64,000 bases of DNA. It comes from Clostridia bacterium. GTDB taxonomy: Bacteria > Bacillota > Clostridia > Christensenellales > Aristaeellaceae. The position numbers and the translations under genes were made by a program. Shown piece by piece: positions 1-9,803 of the stretch. The notes beneath the pieces are model-generated. The model had not been told where the DNA came from and searched no databases. It saw only the letters and a list, made by a program, of their open reading frames with translations. Position 1 is the first letter of the stretch; every line of letters begins with the position of its first letter. The stretch is taken from contig JAFQHP010000010.1 of assembly GCA_017397895.1 (NCBI GenBank), positions 1-64,000 on the forward strand. The letters are read 5' to 3'.

Positions 1-2019
1 GTCCATCTTCCCTGCACCAAAGCCCATGCCCCCCTTCTGGGCGGACTGGGCACCGGCGGTGGAGGTCATGACAATGATGCAGTTGCGGAAGGATCCTGTG
101 CGGCCCACATTGTCTGTCAGCCTGCCGTCCTCCAGGATCTGCAGAATTATGTTGAACACGTCCGGATTCGCCTTCTCAATCTCGTCAAAAAGCACCACGG
201 CGTAGGGCTTGCGGCGCACGGCCTCTGTCAATTGGCCGCCCTCCTCAAAGCCCACATAGCCGGGGGGCGAGCCCACCATGCGGGATACGGTGTGCTTTTC
301 CATGTATTCGCTCATGTCCAGGCGGATCAGTGCATTTTCGTCACCGAACATGGCTTCGCCAAGGGCCCGGCACAATTCCGTTTTGCCAACGCCGGTGGGG
401 CCCAGGAAAATGAAGCTGCCGATGGGGCGCTTAGGGTCCTTCAGCCCGGCCCGGGCGCGGCGAATGGCCCGGCTGACGGCGCTGACGGCCTCCTCCTGGC
501 CCACCACCCGCTCATGCAGAATGTTTTCCAGGTTCAACAGGCGTTTGGATTCTTCTTCCGTCATTTTCTTCACCGGGATGCCCGTCCAGCCGGCCACCAC
601 CTGGGCAATATCCTCTTCCCCCACCACATCACGGGCGGAGGATTTTCTGCGTTCCCAGGCAGCCCGCTTTTCTTCCAGCTCGCTGCGCAGGGTGTTTTCC
701 TGATCCCGCAGGCTGGCGGCCTTTTCATAATCCTGCTTGTCGATGGCTTCGCTTTTTTCCAGCAGCACGCCCTCCAGCGCCATTTCCACTTCCTTCACAT
801 CGGAAGGGGCGGTGAAGGCCTGGATGCGTACCCGGGAAGCAGCTTCGTCCATCAGGTCGATGGCCTTGTCGGGCTGGAAACGGTCACTGATATAGCGGCC
901 GGACAGCTTCACCGCCGCCTCCAGCGCTTCATCGGTGATACGCACCTTGTGGTGGGCTTCGTAGCGGTCCCTTAGGCCCTTCATGATGGCCAGGGTTTCT
1001 TCATCGGTGGGCTCCGTTACCGTCACCGGCTGGAAGCGCCGGGCCAGGGCGGCGTCCTTTTCAATGTGCTTGCGGTATTCGTCCAGGGTGGTGGCACCGA
1101 TGCACTGAAGTTCCCCCCGGGCCAGGGCAGGCTTTAAGATATTGGCGGCATCCATGCTGCCTTCGGTTTTGCCGGCGCCCACAATGTTTTGCAGTTCGTC
1201 AATAAAGAGGATCACATCCCCCTTTTTGCGCACTTCGTCCAGGGTGTTCTTCAGCCTTTCTTCAAATTCGCCCCGGTACTTGCTGCCGGCCACCATGGCC
1301 CCCATGTCCAGGGAGATGATCCTCTTCCCCGCCAGGTTTTCCGGGATATTGCCCTGCACAATCTTCTGGGCCAGGCCCTCTGCCACGGCAGATTTGCCCA
1401 CCCCCGGCTCGCCGATGAGCACGGGGTTGTTTTTCGTGCGGCGGGAGAGGATCTGGATGATGCGCTCGATCTCCGTCTGCCTGCCGATCACCGGGTCCAG
1501 GTTCCCCTGCCGGGCCGCTTCGGTCAGATCCCGGCCGTACTTTTGCAGGCAGGAATCGCTGTCCTTTTGCTGGGCCTGGGCACCGGGCTCCTTGGCCATG
1601 CCCTCCAGAATGCTCTTTTTCACCTTGTCAACATCCGCACCCATGCCGGTCAGCACCCGCATGGCCACGCTGTCCTCGTCCATAAGCAGCGCCAGCCAGA
1701 AATGGGCCGCCGTCACATAGGGCATGCCCAGCCGCTGGGCCTCCCGGATGCTGTTTTCCAATAATTTCTTCACGCTGGGGGAAAGCTCCAGCCGGGCAGG
1801 GGTACTTTCCCCGGTGCCGCAAATCTGCTTCACCGCCTCCGTCACCGTTTCTGCGATTACCTGATCCGGCAGGCCCGGCGCATCGCTGCGTGCCTGGCGC
1901 AAAAGACCGATCAGAATATGCTCGCTGCCCACATAACGGTGGCCCATTTCCACAGCCGACCGCTGGGCCGATGCGATCACCAGCTGCGCCCGCTCATTAA
2001 ATCTTCCGAAAATTGCCAT
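1..2019 (-). CDS. clpC: ATP-dependent Clp protease ATPase subunit ClpC (3' end outside window)
   Basis: Hsp100/Clp AAA+ unfoldase that feeds substrates to ClpP in the cytoplasm. Reading leftward from ATG at 2019 the frame is open to base 1 (673 codons); a full ClpC is about 810-830 residues, so the C-terminal part lies outside the window. Visible in order: N-terminal Clp repeat domain ([12 protein letters not shown]..., [10 protein letters not shown]), first AAA+ module with Walker A GEPGVGKS and Walker B ILFIDE, a UVR-like middle region ([15 protein letters not shown]), and the second AAA+ module with Walker A GPTGVGKT and the SPPGYVGF pore loop. A GGAGG ribosome site precedes the start. It lies 60 bp after ctsR and is presumably co-transcribed with it. 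The usual mcsA and mcsB genes are absent between the two. Confidence 0.96.
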   Translation of the reverse strand, partial: MAIFGRFNERAQLVIASAQRSAVEMGHRYVGSEHILIGLLRQARSDAPGLPDQVIAETVTEAVKQICGTGESTPARLELSPSVKKLLENSIREAQRLGMPYVTAAHFWLALLMDEDSVAMRVLTGMGADVDKVKKSILEGMAKEPGAQAQQKDSDSCLQKYGRDLTEAARQGNLDPVIGRQTEIERIIQILSRRTKNNPVLIGEPGVGKSAVAEGLAQKIVQGNIPENLAGKRIISLDMGAMVAGSKYRGEFEERLKNTLDEVRKKGDVILFIDELQNIVGAGKTEGSMDAANILKPALARGELQCIGATTLDEYRKHIEKDAALARRFQPVTVTEPTDEETLAIMKGLRDRYEAHHKVRITDEALEAAVKLSGRYISDRFQPDKAIDLMDEAASRVRIQAFTAPSDVKEVEMALEGVLLEKSEAIDKQDYEKAASLRDQENTLRSELEEKRAAWERRKSSARDVVGEEDIAQVVAGWTGIPVKKMTEEESKRLLNLENILHERVVGQEEAVSAVSRAIRRARAGLKDPKRPIGSFIFLGPTGVGKTELCRALGEAMFGDENALIRLDMSEYMEKHTVSRMVGSPPGYVGFEEGGQLTEAVRRKPYAVVLFDEIEKANPDVFNIILQILEDGRLTDNVGRTGSFRNCIIVMTSTAGAQSAQKGGMGFGAGKMD

Positions 2020-2079
2020 GGATTGCCTCCTGTAAACAATAAACTTTCATTTTATTATGATATGATCTGCGCCGGATGC

Positions 2080-2550
2080 TTATCCATCCCGCCGCTGGGC
2101 AATGGCCAGCAACATGGACCGCAGCACCTTGGCCCGAAGCGCGTTTTTCACCGCCTCGGGCACCGGCACGGAAAACGCTGCCGGGGATACCGCCGACGCC
2201 ATCAGGTAGGCATCCTCCGGGGATACTGCGCCGCTTTCCGCCAACTGGCGGCAGAGGATTTGCGCAGCCGTAAAGTCAATGGAAGCGCCGATGCGTTCAT
2301 TCAAAAGATAAGCAAGCTGATCCTCTGCGCTGCGCCTAACCTGCACAATGCGGATGTATCCGCCGCCGCCCCGCTGGCTGGAGGTGACGTAGCCATGATC
2401 CGGCGTGAAACGGGTGGAAAGCACATAGTTGATCTGGCTGGGCGCGCAATGGAAATATTCCGCCAGTTCGTTGCGCTTGATCTCCACCTCCTGCTGGTCC
2501 TCCCGCAGCATTTCCTTGATAAAGGCTTCTATGGTATCGCTGAGCCGCAT
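2080..2550 (-). CDS. ctsR: Transcriptional repressor CtsR of class III stress genes
   Basis: Predicted 156-residue DNA-binding repressor of clp genes. The N-terminal winged helix (MRLSDTIEAFIKEML, then NELAEYFHCAPSQINYVLSTRF and the basic/glycine wing SSQRGGGGYIRI) is diagnostic of CtsR, and the length matches the family (about 153). I start at ATG 2550: AAAGG lies 9 nt upstream, whereas the in-frame ATG at 2559 directly abuts that Shine-Dalgarno site. A CtsR-like operator sits between promoter and gene, so it probably represses its own operon with clpC. Without McsA/McsB, release of CtsR must rely on its glycine-rich wing (heat sensing) or other adaptors; that is inference. Confidence 0.95.
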   Translation of the reverse strand: MRLSDTIEAFIKEMLREDQQEVEIKRNELAEYFHCAPSQINYVLSTRFTPDHGYVTSSQRGGGGYIRIVQVRRSAEDQLAYLLNERIGASIDFTAAQILCRQLAESGAVSPEDAYLMASAVSPAAFSVPVPEAVKNALRAKVLRSMLLAIAQRRDG

Positions 2551-2563
2551 GGATTTCATCCTT

Positions 2564-2617
2564 TCTGTCTTTCTTTGACCTTGGAGAAAGTATAACACGT
2601 TTTTCATGCTTTTGCAA
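2564..2617 (-). promoter_or_regulatory. ctsR-clpC promoter with CtsR-like operator
   Basis: On the minus strand TTGCAA (2612-2617) and TATACT (2589-2594) are separated by exactly 17 bp, a strong SigA-type promoter. Just downstream, 2564-2580 reads GGTCAAA-GAA-AGACAGA. The first half is a perfect CtsR heptamer; the second matches 5 of 7 positions of the tandem-heptamer operator (RGTCAAA-N3-RGTCAAA). Confidence 0.8.
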
Positions 2618-2708
2618 CAATTTTCCCGCTTTTTTACATTTTCGTTTTCCCCGGAAAAGGGGAAGAATGTTTTTCCCCTGCTTTCGCCAATTTTTTTGGT
2701 AAAACATA

Positions 2709-2737
2709 TTGACAACAGGGGGATAGTATGGTTTAAT
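2709..2737 (+). promoter_or_regulatory. SigA-type promoter of the polyamine operon
   Basis: TTGACA (2709-2714) and TTTAAT (2732-2737) with a 17-bp spacer, directed into the regulator-potABCD operon. It is the best -35 match in the window and lies immediately upstream of two palindromes. Confidence 0.8.
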
Positions 2738-2752
2738 GTTTTCTGTTTTCGA

Positions 2753-2804
2753 GTTTAGTTTTTCTAAACTTCCGGTTGTGTTTTACGGTTTAGTAAAAGT
2801 AAAC
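2753..2804 (+). promoter_or_regulatory. Two 17-bp palindromic operators (GTTTA-N7-TAAAC)
   Basis: Two dyads of the same form, GTTTA-N7-TAAAC, at 2753-2769 and 2788-2804, with centres 35 bp apart in the leader between promoter and first gene. Identical half-sites with different cores suggest a dimeric repressor. The nearest candidate is the XRE-cupin protein encoded directly downstream. Confidence 0.65.
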
Positions 2805-2829
2805 CTCATAAGGGAAAGGAGCGATTGGT

Positions 2830-3372
2830 TTGAGTATAGGCGCAAAGCTGAGGCAATTGAGACTGCAGCGGAACCTGACCCAGGAAGAAATGGCGGACCG
2901 GTGCGAGCTGAGCAAGGGCTTCATCTCCCAGGTGGAGCGTGACCTGGCCTCCCCCTCCATCGCCACCCTCACCGATATGCTGGAATGCCTGGGCAGCAAC
3001 CTGAAGGATTTTTTCTCCGAAAGCACCAATGAAAAATGCGTCTTCTCCCAGGACGATATGTTCATCAAGGAAGATGCGGAAAATCTGAACGGCAGCATCA
3101 CCTGGCTTGTGCCCAGCGCCCAGAAAAACGATATGGAGCCTATCTTGGTGGAGCTTGGCGAAATGGGGCAAACCCAGGATATGCCCCCCCATGAAGGGGA
3201 AGAGTTTGGCTACGTATTGTCCGGCACAGTCACCCTGATGGTGGGCAGCAAGCACTACAAGGTGCACACCGGCGAAAGCTTCTGCCTGCACCCCAACGCC
3301 CCCCACCGCATCATCAACAGCGGCAAGCGCACGGCAAAATTTTTGTGGGTATCCACCCCGCCCAATTTCTGA
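2830..3372 (+). CDS. XRE-family regulator with cupin domain (PuuR-like)
   Basis: 180-residue regulator: helix-turn-helix at about residues 6-60 (LRQLRLQRNLTQEEMADRCE, SKGFISQVERD) and a C-terminal cupin fold at about 110-178 (PHEGEEFGYVLSG, GESFCLHPNAPHRIIN). This architecture is typical of PuuR-like regulators that sense a small ligand, often a polyamine. Translation starts at TTG 2830 with AAGGAG upstream. It is the first gene of the potABCD operon (19 bp before potA), so it most likely autoregulates the operon through the paired palindromes in its leader. The ligand is inferred from context only. Confidence 0.88.
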   Translation: MSIGAKLRQLRLQRNLTQEEMADRCELSKGFISQVERDLASPSIATLTDMLECLGSNLKDFFSESTNEKCVFSQDDMFIKEDAENLNGSITWLVPSAQKNDMEPILVELGEMGQTQDMPPHEGEEFGYVLSGTVTLMVGSKHYKVHTGESFCLHPNAPHRIINSGKRTAKFLWVSTPPNF

Positions 3373-3391
3373 TTTTTCGGAGGAATAAGTT

Positions 3392-4450
3392 ATGGAAGAA
3401 CAACGCCTCATTACCCTGGAAAACATCAGTAAAGCCTACGACGGGGTGACCGTCCTTTCCAACATCAACCTCTACATCCGCAAGAAGGAATTTGTGACCT
3501 TGCTCGGCCCCTCCGGCTGCGGCAAAACCACCACCCTTCGCATCATCGGCGGCTTCGAAACGGCGGACAGCGGCCGGGTGATGTTTGACGGAAAAGATAT
3601 TTCCGCCCTGCCCCCCTACAAGCGGAGGGTGAACACCGTGTTCCAGAAATACGCCCTGTTCCCCCACCTGAACGTGAAGGACAATATCGCCTTCGGCCTG
3701 AAGCTGAAAAAAACGCCCAAGGACGAGATTGACAAAAAAGTGGATAAAATGCTGGATCTGGTGAACCTTTCCGGCTACGGCAAGCGCAGCGTGGATTCCC
3801 TTTCCGGCGGCCAGCAGCAGCGCATCGCCATCGCACGTGCCCTGGTGAATGAACCGGAAGTGCTGCTTCTGGACGAACCCCTGGGCGCCCTGGATTTGAA
3901 GCTGCGCAAGGAAATGCAGCTGGAAATCAAGGATATGCAGCAGCGCCTTGGCATCACCTTCCTCTACGTCACCCATGACCAGGAAGAAGCCCTCACCATG
4001 TCCGATACCATCGTGGTCATGCGGGGCGGCCACATCCTGCAGATCGGCACCCCCAAGTCCATCTACGATGAACCCAAGAACGCCTTCGTTGCCAACTTCA
4101 TCGGCGAAAGCAACATCTTCCCCGGCACCATGGTGCGGGACGAACTGGTGCATTTCTGCGGCGCAGATTTCCCCTGTGTGGACGCCGGCTTCGGCGACGA
4201 TGCGCCGGTGGACGTGGTGGTGCGCCCGGAAGACGTGCTGCTTGTCGGCGAAGACGTGGGCCAGGTGACCGGCACCATCCGCAGCGTTCTGTTCAAGGGC
4301 GTGCATTATGAAATGATGATCGACGCCGGCCACTCCACCTGGAAGGTGCACTCCACCTCCATGCAGCCCGTGGGCAGCCGGGTGGGCCTCAGCGTTGTTC
4401 CCTTCAACATCCACATCATGAATCCCATGAAGGAGGAAAAGGCCGAATGA
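3392..4450 (+). CDS. potA: Spermidine/putrescine ABC transporter ATPase PotA
   Basis: 352-residue ATPase energising polyamine import at the membrane. Walker [10 protein letters not shown] at residues 39-47, signature LSGGQQQR at 137-144, Walker B LLLDEP at 158-163, and a C-terminal TOBE-like domain from about 275, as in PotA/CysA-type ATPases. It shares ATGA (4447-4450) with potB, indicating translational coupling. Polyamine specificity comes from the whole potABCD set, not from this subunit alone. Confidence 0.95.
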   Translation: MEEQRLITLENISKAYDGVTVLSNINLYIRKKEFVTLLGPSGCGKTTTLRIIGGFETADSGRVMFDGKDISALPPYKRRVNTVFQKYALFPHLNVKDNIAFGLKLKKTPKDEIDKKVDKMLDLVNLSGYGKRSVDSLSGGQQQRIAIARALVNEPEVLLLDEPLGALDLKLRKEMQLEIKDMQQRLGITFLYVTHDQEEALTMSDTIVVMRGGHILQIGTPKSIYDEPKNAFVANFIGESNIFPGTMVRDELVHFCGADFPCVDAGFGDDAPVDVVVRPEDVLLVGEDVGQVTGTIRSVLFKGVHYEMMIDAGHSTWKVHSTSMQPVGSRVGLSVVPFNIHIMNPMKEEKAE

Positions 4451-5436
4451 ACAACCTGCAGGTTCCTGCCTGGGGCATCTGGGTGATGCTGGCGGGGCTG
4501 ATGGTGTTCATTGTGCTGCTGGTTGTCTATTTCAAAAGGAACCACGGCCTCAAGCGCCCCATCTTCGCCTCCCCCTACACCCTGTGGATGGTGGTATTCA
4601 CCATTGTCCCCTGCCTTTTGATTGGCTATTATGCCTTTACCGACATAAACGGTGCCTTCACCCTGGATAATTTCAAAAATTTCTGGGACAGCAACTACGA
4701 TATGAACAAAGAGCTTATCGCCATGGGCTTCAACCCGGCCGATATGGGCTTTTCCCGGGGCACGGTGAACGTGGACACCCTGGTGTACTCTTTGTGGATG
4801 GCATTCCTTTGCACCGTGATCTGCCTGATCCTCGGCTACCCCGCTGCCCACATCATGGCGGACAGGGAATTCAAGCTAGGCCCCACCCTGGTGATCCTGT
4901 TTGTCATCCCCATGTGGATGAACTTCCTTCTGCGCACCATCGCCTGGATGAGCCTGCTGGAAGACAACGGCCTCATCAACAGCCTGCTGGAATGGCTGGG
5001 CTTTGGCAAGGTGCAGCTGATGTATAATTCCGGGGCGGTGCTGCTGGGAATGGTGTACAACTACCTGCCCTTTATGGTATTCCCCATTTACAACGTGCTC
5101 AACAAAATGGACTATAAGCTGTCCGAAGCCGCTATGGACCTGGGCTGCGACAAGTGGAAAACCTTCTACAAGGTCACCCTGCCCCTTTCCCTCCCCGGCG
5201 TTGTCAGCGGCATCACCATGGTGTTCATGCCCGCCGTCACCACCTTCTTCATTCCCCGTATGCTGGGGGGCGGCAACACCGAAATGTTCGGCGACCTGAT
5301 TGAGCGTACCTTCCTCACCGCCAATAACTGGAACGTGGGCAGCGCCCTGTCCATGATCATGATGGTGCTCATTTTGCTCAGCCTTGGTTTGCTTCGCAAA
5401 GTGGACCCCGAAGGAGAAGGAGGCAGCATGATATGA
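4447..5436 (+). CDS. potB: Spermidine/putrescine ABC transporter permease PotB
   Basis: 329-residue inner-membrane permease. The cytoplasmic EAA loop that contacts PotA reads [20 protein letters not shown] near residues 220-240. Compared with a textbook PotB (about 285 residues) it has an extra N-terminal hydrophobic helix at about residues 9-28 ([18 protein letters not shown]) before the conserved start of the domain. It overlaps potA and potC by 4 bp each. Confidence 0.93.
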   Translation: MNNLQVPAWGIWVMLAGLMVFIVLLVVYFKRNHGLKRPIFASPYTLWMVVFTIVPCLLIGYYAFTDINGAFTLDNFKNFWDSNYDMNKELIAMGFNPADMGFSRGTVNVDTLVYSLWMAFLCTVICLILGYPAAHIMADREFKLGPTLVILFVIPMWMNFLLRTIAWMSLLEDNGLINSLLEWLGFGKVQLMYNSGAVLLGMVYNYLPFMVFPIYNVLNKMDYKLSEAAMDLGCDKWKTFYKVTLPLSLPGVVSGITMVFMPAVTTFFIPRMLGGGNTEMFGDLIERTFLTANNWNVGSALSMIMMVLILLSLGLLRKVDPEGEGGSMI

Positions 5437-6209
5437 TGAAATTCATCAAGCGGTTTTACCTGTCCATCATCCTCTTTTTCCTGTATGTGCCCATTGTGAT
5501 CCTCATTATCCAGTCCTTCAACGACGGCAAATCCCGTGCAAAATGGGAAGGCTTTTCCTTCCGCTGGTATCAGGAACTGTTCAATGACGCCGCCATCATG
5601 CAGGCCTTGTACGTCACCATCAGCATCGCAGTACTGGCCGCCATCATCTCCACCATCCTGGGCACCCTGGCCGCCATCGGCATCCATGCCATGAAAAAGC
5701 GGCCCCAGAGCCTGATGATGACCCTCACCAATATCCCCATGACCATGCCCGATATCGTCACCGGTATCTCGCTGATGCTTCTGTTCATCTTCACCAAGGT
5801 GGAGCGGGGATACTGGACCATGCTGCTGGCCCACGTCACCTTCGATACCCCCTACGTCATCTTATCCGTGCTGCCCAAGCTGAAACAGATGAACAAGCAC
5901 AGCTATGAGGCGGCGCTGGACCTGGGAGCCACCCCCACCTATGCCCTCTTCCACGTGATTCTGCCCGAAATCATGCCCGGGGTCATCACCGGGGCCATGC
6001 TGGCCTTCACCCTGTCCCTGGATGATTTCACCATCAGCTACTTCACCACCTCTCCCCTGGTGCAGAACCTGTCCACCCTCATCTATTCCCAGGCGCGCAA
6101 GGGCATCAAGCCCACCATGAACGCCCTGTCGGCACTGATGTTTGTAGCGCTGCTGGTCCTCTTGCTGGTGGTCAACCGCCGCACAACCAAAGCGGAAGTA
6201 AAAAACTGA
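5433..6209 (+). CDS. potC: Spermidine/putrescine ABC transporter permease PotC
   Basis: 258-residue partner permease of PotB with about six membrane helices. The EAA motif EAALDLGATPTYALFHVILP lies near residues 152-171, and the N-terminal IQSFNDGKSRAKWEGFSFRW block is typical of PotC. Length fits the family. It follows potB with a 4-bp overlap and precedes potD by 18 bp. Confidence 0.94.
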   Translation: MMKFIKRFYLSIILFFLYVPIVILIIQSFNDGKSRAKWEGFSFRWYQELFNDAAIMQALYVTISIAVLAAIISTILGTLAAIGIHAMKKRPQSLMMTLTNIPMTMPDIVTGISLMLLFIFTKVERGYWTMLLAHVTFDTPYVILSVLPKLKQMNKHSYEAALDLGATPTYALFHVILPEIMPGVITGAMLAFTLSLDDFTISYFTTSPLVQNLSTLIYSQARKGIKPTMNALSALMFVALLVLLLVVNRRTTKAEVKN

Positions 6210-6227
6210 TAACGGAGGTAAACCTAC

Positions 6228-7265
6228 ATGAAAAAGCTGTCTCTGGTCCTGGCCCTGGTTCTGGCCCTTTCTGCCTGCGTGTTCCCCGCATCTGCCGAAG
6301 AAGTGGTGAACATCTACAACTGGTATGACTACATGGACGAATCCATCTTTGAGGATTTCTACAAGGAAACCGGCATCAAGGTTAACTGCATGTACTTTAC
6401 CACCAATGAAGACATGATGGTGCAGGTGCGGGTCAGCCCCGGCGCCTATGACGTGGTGTTCCCCTCCGAATACTGCGTGGAACGCATGATCAACGAAGGG
6501 CTGCTGGCAGAAATCAATATGGACAACGTGCCCAACGCCAAGAACATCTCTTCCTGGCTCATGAACCCCGATTATGACCCCGAAAACAAGTACTCCATCC
6601 CCTTCATGTGGGGCACCGTGGGCATCCTCTATGACACCACCAAGGTGGATGAACCCGTGGATTCCTGGGGCATCCTGTGGGATGAAAAGTATGCCAACAA
6701 CATCTTCATGCTGGACTCCATCCGCGACACCATGGGCCTGACGCTGAAGTACCTGGGCTATTCCATGAACACCCGTGATCCCCTTCAGCTGAAGGAAGCC
6801 ACCGACAAGCTGGTGGAACAAAAGCCCTTGGTGAAGGCCTATCAGGTGGATGAAACCAAGGACAAGATGGTCAACGGCGAAGCCGCCCTGGCTGTTGTGT
6901 GGAGCGGCGACGCCCTCTACGCCATGGACCTGAACGAAAACCTGGCCTACTCCGTGCCCAATGAAGGCAGCAATGTGTGGGTGGACGCTGTGGTCATCCC
7001 CGCCACCGCCAAGAACAAGGAAAACGCTGAAAAGTTCATTGATTTCCTGTGCCGCCCCGACATTGCCCAGCGCAACTGCGAATACATCTGGTATTCTTCC
7101 CCCAATGCAGCCGCCATTGAGCTGATGGGCGAAGACTATACCGAAAACCTGGCCATCAACCCCACCCAGGATATTATCGACCGGTGCGAATGGTTCCAGG
7201 ATATTCCCGAAAACTATATGACGGTATACAACGCACTGTGGAGCCAGGTGAAAAATGCAAAATAA
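6228..7265 (+). CDS. potD: Spermidine/putrescine-binding protein PotD
   Basis: 345-residue extracytoplasmic binding protein delivering polyamine to PotBC. The signal peptide carries LSAC at residues 14-17, a possible lipobox; an A-S-A cleavage site follows a few residues later, so lipoprotein or secreted form cannot be decided. The mature protein begins VVNIYNWYDYMDESIFEDF, the standard PotD start, and keeps the W/Y/D-rich binding cleft pattern (GTVGILYD, AVVWSGDALYAMD). Ribosome site GGAGG. The next gene starts inside its last codons. Confidence 0.95.
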   Translation: MKKLSLVLALVLALSACVFPASAEEVVNIYNWYDYMDESIFEDFYKETGIKVNCMYFTTNEDMMVQVRVSPGAYDVVFPSEYCVERMINEGLLAEINMDNVPNAKNISSWLMNPDYDPENKYSIPFMWGTVGILYDTTKVDEPVDSWGILWDEKYANNIFMLDSIRDTMGLTLKYLGYSMNTRDPLQLKEATDKLVEQKPLVKAYQVDETKDKMVNGEAALAVVWSGDALYAMDLNENLAYSVPNEGSNVWVDAVVIPATAKNKENAEKFIDFLCRPDIAQRNCEYIWYSSPNAAAIELMGEDYTENLAINPTQDIIDRCEWFQDIPENYMTVYNALWSQVKNAK

Positions 7266-8520
7266 GCGGATCATTGTACTGATCGCTGCGACAGCGGCGC
7301 TGGTGCTTCTTTGCACCGGCGCTTTCGCGCAGGAGGAGTACAGGACACTGAAGATCGGCAGCGAAGGCAAGGACGTCACCCGGCTGAAAATCGCCATGTA
7401 CTGGCTGGGGTATTTCACCTCCGATAACGTATCGGACAGCTATAACCGGGTCACGTCGGAACGTGTCATGCAGCTGCAAAAGAACAACGGCCTGGAGGAA
7501 ACGGGCATTGCCACCCCCGAATTGCAGGAATTGATATTTTCCGGCAACTGCATCGGCACATCCATCGCCCCGTCTCCCTCCCCCATTCCTACTCCTTCCC
7601 CGGTGCCCACGCCGGTGCCCACCCCCACGCCTTTGCCCACCCCCATCTGCCCCCAGCTGACGCCGGATCTGCCGCTGCTGAATGAAAAGGGCTTTCTGCC
7701 GGAGGACAGCCAGGAGGAAGAATACATCTACATCAACGAAGACGACGGCATGTGGGTGTACATCAGTAAAGATATCTCTATCACCCTGAAACGCTACTAC
7801 GACAAAAAGGAAAAGAATATGTGGTTTGAGGGGGATATTTACTGCAGCGAAGAAAATCCCCTGAAAACCTACCTGAACCTCACCAAGTCCGGCAAAATCG
7901 GCGGGGGTAAAAACCCCATCCAGTTTTCCAAGGAAGAAAAGATTGTGCTGGGCATCTCGGACGACCATTTCGGCACCCGTGCCCGGGGCAAATCAACCGT
8001 TGGCATCATCGTCCGGAACAGCCAGGTCTTTTCCGACAAAACCTACGCCGCCAACAAAGGCCGCTTCCCCAACCTGGAAACCCTGGCCGTGTTTGAAGAC
8101 GGCAGCATGAAAACCTTCGTCAGCGACGCCCATTCCGCCCAGGAATACATCGATATGGGCGCAGAAAACGTGTTCGCCTTCGGCCCCATTCTGGTTAAGG
8201 ACGGCAAAATGGATGAACGCCTGACAGGCGATTACTACCACTACCGGGAGCCCCGCATGGCCCTTGGCATGGTGGAACCTTACCACTATGTGCTGCTGGC
8301 CGTGAACGGCCGGGTGGAAGGACAGTACAAGGGGGTGTACCTGGACTGGCTGGCGGAAAAAATGCTGGAAATGGGTGCTGTGGAAGCCTTGAACCTGGAC
8401 GGCGGCGGCACTGCCTGCCTCACCTTTATGGGCAAGCGCATCAACCGCACCGGCTCCGATATCCGGGTGCTCCACTCCATGATCGGCTTTGGCAACTCCG
8501 ATCAGGTGGGGGCAGAATAA
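7255..8520 (+). CDS. Secreted phosphodiester glycosidase-like protein with peptidoglycan-binding domain
   Basis: 421 residues: signal peptide (cleavage near GAFA-QEE), a PG_binding_1 domain at about residues 30-95 (LKIGSEGKDVTRLKIAMYWL), a Pro/Thr/Ser linker at about 103-132 (repeats of PTP and PVP), then a NAGPA/phosphodiester-glycosidase domain to the end (GISDDHFGTRARGKSTVGII, ENVFAFGPILVKDG, NLDGGGTACL). The fold is expected to cleave sugar phosphodiesters, perhaps wall-polymer or GlcNAc-1-phosphodiester linkages; the substrate here is unknown. ATG 7255 lies 11 bp inside potD with AGGTG just upstream, so it is translationally coupled to the polyamine operon, an unexpected partner. Confidence 0.85.
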   Translation: MQNKRIIVLIAATAALVLLCTGAFAQEEYRTLKIGSEGKDVTRLKIAMYWLGYFTSDNVSDSYNRVTSERVMQLQKNNGLEETGIATPELQELIFSGNCIGTSIAPSPSPIPTPSPVPTPVPTPTPLPTPICPQLTPDLPLLNEKGFLPEDSQEEEYIYINEDDGMWVYISKDISITLKRYYDKKEKNMWFEGDIYCSEENPLKTYLNLTKSGKIGGGKNPIQFSKEEKIVLGISDDHFGTRARGKSTVGIIVRNSQVFSDKTYAANKGRFPNLETLAVFEDGSMKTFVSDAHSAQEYIDMGAENVFAFGPILVKDGKMDERLTGDYYHYREPRMALGMVEPYHYVLLAVNGRVEGQYKGVYLDWLAEKMLEMGAVEALNLDGGGTACLTFMGKRINRTGSDIRVLHSMIGFGNSDQVGAE

Positions 8521-8529
8521 TCACCCCTT

Positions 8530-8557
8530 CACCGGAGACATTGTTTCCGGTGTTTTT
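8530..8557 (+). terminator. Rho-independent terminator of the pot operon
   Basis: CACCGGA (8530-8536) pairs with TCCGGTG (8546-8552), followed by TTTTTCT. Confidence 0.85.
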
Positions 8558-8581
8558 CTATTGTATTACACGGAAATTGCA

Positions 8582-8610
8582 TTGCGCCGAAAAGCGGATT
8601 TTGCTATAAT
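8582..8610 (+). promoter_or_regulatory. Promoter of ald
   Basis: TTGCGC (8582-8587), 17 bp, TATAAT (8605-8610), about 65 bp upstream of the ald start. Confidence 0.7.
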
Positions 8611-8676
8611 AAACCGTATTTTTTCCAATTTTCAAACGAAATGCCTGTAAATTTTCCTGCAAGGAGTGATTGCTTT

Positions 8677-9789
8677 ATGATCATCGGAACCACCAAGGAA
8701 CTGAAGAACCACGAATACCGCGTGGGCCTGACCCCGGATAACGTAATGACCTATGTAGCCCAGGGCCACACCGTGTATGTGGAAACGAATGCCGGCATGG
8801 GCGCAGGCTTCACCGACGAAGAATATGTAGCCGCCGGTGCGAAGATCCTTTCCACCCCCAGGGAAGTGTTTGAAATTGCCGATATGATCGTAAAGGTGAA
8901 GGAACCGGAAAAGTGCGAATGGGATATGCTGCGCCCCGGCCAGATCCTCTACACCTACCTGCACCTGGCAGCCAATAAGGAACTGGCGGAAACGCTGATG
9001 GAAAAGCAGGTGAAGGCCATTGCTTTTGAAACCATCACCGACGAACAGGGCAACCTGCCCTGCCTGCGCCCCATGAGCCAGATCGCCGGCCGTCTTTCCA
9101 TTCAGGAAGGCGCCAAGTACATCGAAAGAAGCTACGGCGGAAGAGGCATCTTGCTTGGCGGCGTGCCCGGCGTGGAAAGGGGCAAGATCGTCATCATCGG
9201 CGGCGGCATCGCCGGCACCTATGCGGCCAAGGCCGCCGTGGGCATTGACGCCCAGGTGACGCTTCTGGACGTGAACCCCAACCGCCTGGCCTACCTGGAA
9301 GACATTTTCGGTGCCTCCGTCACCACCCTCTACTCCACCGAAGCCAACATCCGCAAGTCCCTTGCCGAGGCGGACCTGGTGATCGGCTCCGTGCTCATTC
9401 CCGGCGCCGCCACCCCCAAGCTGGTGCGCCGCGAGCACCTGAAGCTGATGAAGAAGGGCGCCGTCATTGTGGATATCGCCATTGACCAGGGCGGCTGCTG
9501 CGAATCCAGCCGGGTAACCACCCATGACGATCCCATCTACATCGAAGAAGGCGTGGTGCACTACTGCGTGGGCAATATGCCCGGTGCCGTGCCCTACACC
9601 TCCACCGTGGCCCTGGCCAACACCACCATCCGCTACGGCACCCAGATTGCCAACCTGGGCCTGGAGGAAGCCGCGAAAAAGAACCCCGGCATCATGAACG
9701 GCATCAATATCTACGGCGGCAAATGCGTAAACCGGAACGTAGCCTCCAGCCTTTCCCTGCCCTACACCCCCTTTGACCAGGCCGGCTGA
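8677..9789 (+). CDS. ald: Alanine dehydrogenase
   Basis: 370-residue NAD-dependent L-alanine dehydrogenase (L-alanine + NAD + H2O to pyruvate + ammonia + NADH). Substrate-binding Lys75 (IVKVKEPE) and catalytic His96 (YLHLAA) fall at the positions known for Bacillus Ald. The Rossmann motif VIIGGGIAGTYAAKAA is present, as is RGILLGGVPGV. I start at ATG 8677 behind AAGGAG; an upstream in-frame ATG at 8641 has no ribosome site and would add 12 non-conserved residues. Monocistronic between its own promoter and terminator. It could supply pyruvate and ammonium from alanine, or serve in germination metabolism as in other spore formers (inference). Confidence 0.96.
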   Translation: MIIGTTKELKNHEYRVGLTPDNVMTYVAQGHTVYVETNAGMGAGFTDEEYVAAGAKILSTPREVFEIADMIVKVKEPEKCEWDMLRPGQILYTYLHLAANKELAETLMEKQVKAIAFETITDEQGNLPCLRPMSQIAGRLSIQEGAKYIERSYGGRGILLGGVPGVERGKIVIIGGGIAGTYAAKAAVGIDAQVTLLDVNPNRLAYLEDIFGASVTTLYSTEANIRKSLAEADLVIGSVLIPGAATPKLVRREHLKLMKKGAVIVDIAIDQGGCCESSRVTTHDDPIYIEEGVVHYCVGNMPGAVPYTSTVALANTTIRYGTQIANLGLEEAAKKNPGIMNGINIYGGKCVNRNVASSLSLPYTPFDQAG

Positions 9790-9803
9790 ACCAAATATTC
9801 CGG

